From Deltaproteobacteria bacterium (GTDB lineage: Bacteria > Desulfobacterota > GWC2-55-46 > S146-70 > JAUXIU01): 8,271 bases of DNA. This document shows positions 6,913-8,271 of the stretch, one piece after another. The notes beneath the pieces were generated by a model. The model was not told the origin of the DNA. It saw only the letters and a program-made list of their open reading frames with translations, and did no database searches. Made by a program: the position numbers and the translations under genes. Positions within the stretch are counted from its first letter, which is position 1. Every line of letters starts with the position of its first letter. The stretch is taken from contig JAUXIU010000040.1 of NCBI GenBank assembly GCA_030620895.1, forward strand, positions 1 to 8,271. The letters run 5' to 3'.

Positions 6913-8271
6913 TTACAAGGATGTCTGATTCTTACGCCTTTCTACTAAAAGTACCTTGTAGGTAAAGTAGATGAACCCTCCCCATATTATGACACACATA
7001 GTAAGTATCATAATGATTGTAGAAAAATCGATGCCTGTTGGCAGGAATTCAACGAGTTTGGTTTCGGGGATGATAGCAGGGAATCCGGATACCCTGTCTT
7101 GAAGGGTCTTTATAAGTGTAATCAGAAATAATAAAAACACAAAGAATGGTACAGCATATTTAAGCCAGAGCCTCCCCATATTGCCCAGTTTTAATACGGC
7201 ATTCTTGTTTACCTCCTTAAAACCCTCCTCCTTCATAAACCAGCCCACCGCAACGATGGCTATCAGCCCAAATAAAGGTAGCGCCAGTTGTCCTATAATG
7301 ACATCCATTTTGTCCAGGAGGGCCAGTTTGGCACCTAGGCCACCTCTTACAAAACCGTTGATGATAAAAGGGAGCCCCAGGAGCCAGAGGATTATTCCAG
7401 TGACAAGAGCGCTCTTTTTCCGATGCCATTTAAGTTCTTCATCCAGCCAGGCGATTGAAGGTTCCTGAATGCTAATGGCAGAGGAGATGGCACCAAAGGT
7501 TAGAAGTAAAAAGAAGAGACCGCCAAAGAACCACCCACCCGGCATCTTCTGAAATAGCTCGGGCAATACAAGAAATGTTAAACCTATACTGCTTTCACCT
7601 GCAACAGCATTGCCCATCCCCAGGGCAAAGGCCGCTGGAAAGATTGCAAAACCGGCAAGGAGGGAAGAGGACGTATTGCCAAGAGCTGTTGCAATGCAGT
7701 TTCTGGGAATCCCCCAACTATCTTTAAGATATGAACCATAGATAATCATGGCACCCATCCCCAGACTTAAGGTAAAGAAGACCTGGCCCAGGGCAGCAAT
7801 CCATGTAGCAGGGTTGATAAGATACTCCCATCTGGGTTTCATGAAAAATTCAACACCAGCGGCGGCACCAGGGAGGGTAAGAGAGCGGATGACCACAATA
7901 ATCAGAAGGACAAAGAGGGTAGGGATCATGAATTTACAGGCCCTTTCAATACCCTTCTTTACACCCATGGCCAGGATCGCACTGGTGATTATGACTACAC
8001 CTGCGTGGATTATGAATATCCAGGGACTGGAGAGGAAATCCAGGAAAAACTCCATGGTATTAACACCAAAATAGAGTTTGAATACAGAGGCGATAACAAA
8101 GAAGACAACCCAGGCGGTGATTACTGCATAATAGGCATAGAGAAAGAATGGGCCAGCTACACCCCATGCCCCAATCTCCCTGCCCAATGGGAATTCTATC
8201 TTTTCAAAGGCCCCTATAGGTTCCCTTCTGGTATTGCGACCGATGACCCATTCAGACATCATTCCGAATAA
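6913..8271 (-). CDS. Sodium-dependent transporter, NSS (SNF) family, 5' end beyond window
   Basis: This inner-membrane Na+-coupled symporter is of the LeuT fold, whose members import amino acids or related small molecules. The frame stays open to the right edge (Leu-Phe-Gly before the first visible Met), and the first residues, MMSEWVIGR, match the end of helix 2. The true start and helix 1, with the first Na+ site, are therefore outside. Counting from that Met: helix 3 (about 34-61), GVKKGIE (100-106), SLTLPGA (127-133), the helix 6 signature AALGQVFFTLSLGMGAMIIYG (156-176), helix 8 AISSAISIQEPSIAWLDEEL (258-277) with Ser260/Ser261 at the second Na+ site, and the last two helices (about 365-385 and 417-440). 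It ends at TAA 6915-6913. Substrate cannot be told from the sequence. The small membrane gene downstream may belong with it. Convergent with DUF2062. Confidence 0.95.
   Translation of the reverse strand, partial: LFGMMSEWVIGRNTRREPIGAFEKIEFPLGREIGAWGVAGPFFLYAYYAVITAWVVFFVIASVFKLYFGVNTMEFFLDFLSSPWIFIIHAGVVIITSAILAMGVKKGIERACKFMIPTLFVLLIIVVIRSLTLPGAAAGVEFFMKPRWEYLINPATWIAALGQVFFTLSLGMGAMIIYGSYLKDSWGIPRNCIATALGNTSSSLLAGFAIFPAAFALGMGNAVAGESSIGLTFLVLPELFQKMPGGWFFGGLFFLLLTFGAISSAISIQEPSIAWLDEELKWHRKKSALVTGIILWLLGLPFIINGFVRGGLGAKLALLDKMDVIIGQLALPLFGLIAIVAVGWFMKEEGFKEVNKNAVLKLGNMGRLWLKYAVPFFVFLLFLITLIKTLQDRVSGFPAIIPETKLVEFLPTGIDFSTIIMILTMCVIIWGGFIYFTYKVLLVERRKNQTSL

Noticed and set aside
6705..6965. 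86-residue plus-strand frame across the 121-bp palindrome
   Set aside because: It crosses the repeat and is antisense to the small membrane gene and the end of the transporter; it has no RBS and a low-complexity Ser/Cys-rich product.
8005..8271. 88-residue plus-strand frame at the right edge
   Set aside because: It is antisense to conserved helices 3-4 of the NSS transporter and has no credible start signal.

Overview
The window comes from a bacterium, most likely a Gram-negative anaerobe or facultative anaerobe known mainly from environmental genomes. The Desulfobacterota, Nitrospirota and Brocadiales-type Planctomycetota are my best guesses, based on moderate GC, many AGG/AGA arginine codons, long intergenic spacers filled with short palindromic repeats, and this mix of gene families. 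No rRNA, tRNA, CRISPR array, phage gene or transposase gene is visible, so the taxonomy is inference only.

Layout, left to right. (1) 1-58 holds the last codons of a rightward gene that starts outside the window. (2) 59-245 is an upstream region with two inverted repeats, followed by a complete NADP-dependent monomeric isocitrate dehydrogenase gene (246-2468) and a clean hairpin terminator (2490-2527). (3) 2469-3023 is a 555-base regulatory spacer. It holds a promoter-like site, a convincing yybP-ykoY manganese riboswitch with an overlapping intrinsic terminator, and two perfect GC-rich hairpins of one repeat family. (4) 3024-5657 encodes a full-length P2-type cation ATPase. (5) 5658-6052 has no gene and consists largely of degenerate purine-rich/pyrimidine-rich repeats. 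(6) 6053-6577 encodes a DUF2062 membrane protein, perhaps translationally coupled to an 11-codon upstream ORF. (7) On the minus strand, converging with it, lie a 5'-truncated NSS-family sodium-dependent transporter (6913-8271), a 121-base imperfect palindrome, and a 38-residue single-span membrane protein (6647-6763) with its own ribosome binding site.

The most informative unit is riboswitch plus ATPase. Sequence comparison alone would label the pump calcium-transporting, but the manganese-sensing leader makes Mn2+ export under Mn2+ excess the better hypothesis. The riboswitch P1 3' strand is also the 5' arm of the terminator, so metal binding should permit read-through (an ON switch). The second notable unit is the NSS transporter and the unannotated small membrane protein downstream of it, which may be an accessory subunit. 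No wholly new multi-gene system is evident. The novel candidates are the palindromic repeats, the small protein, and the architecture of the manganese leader.
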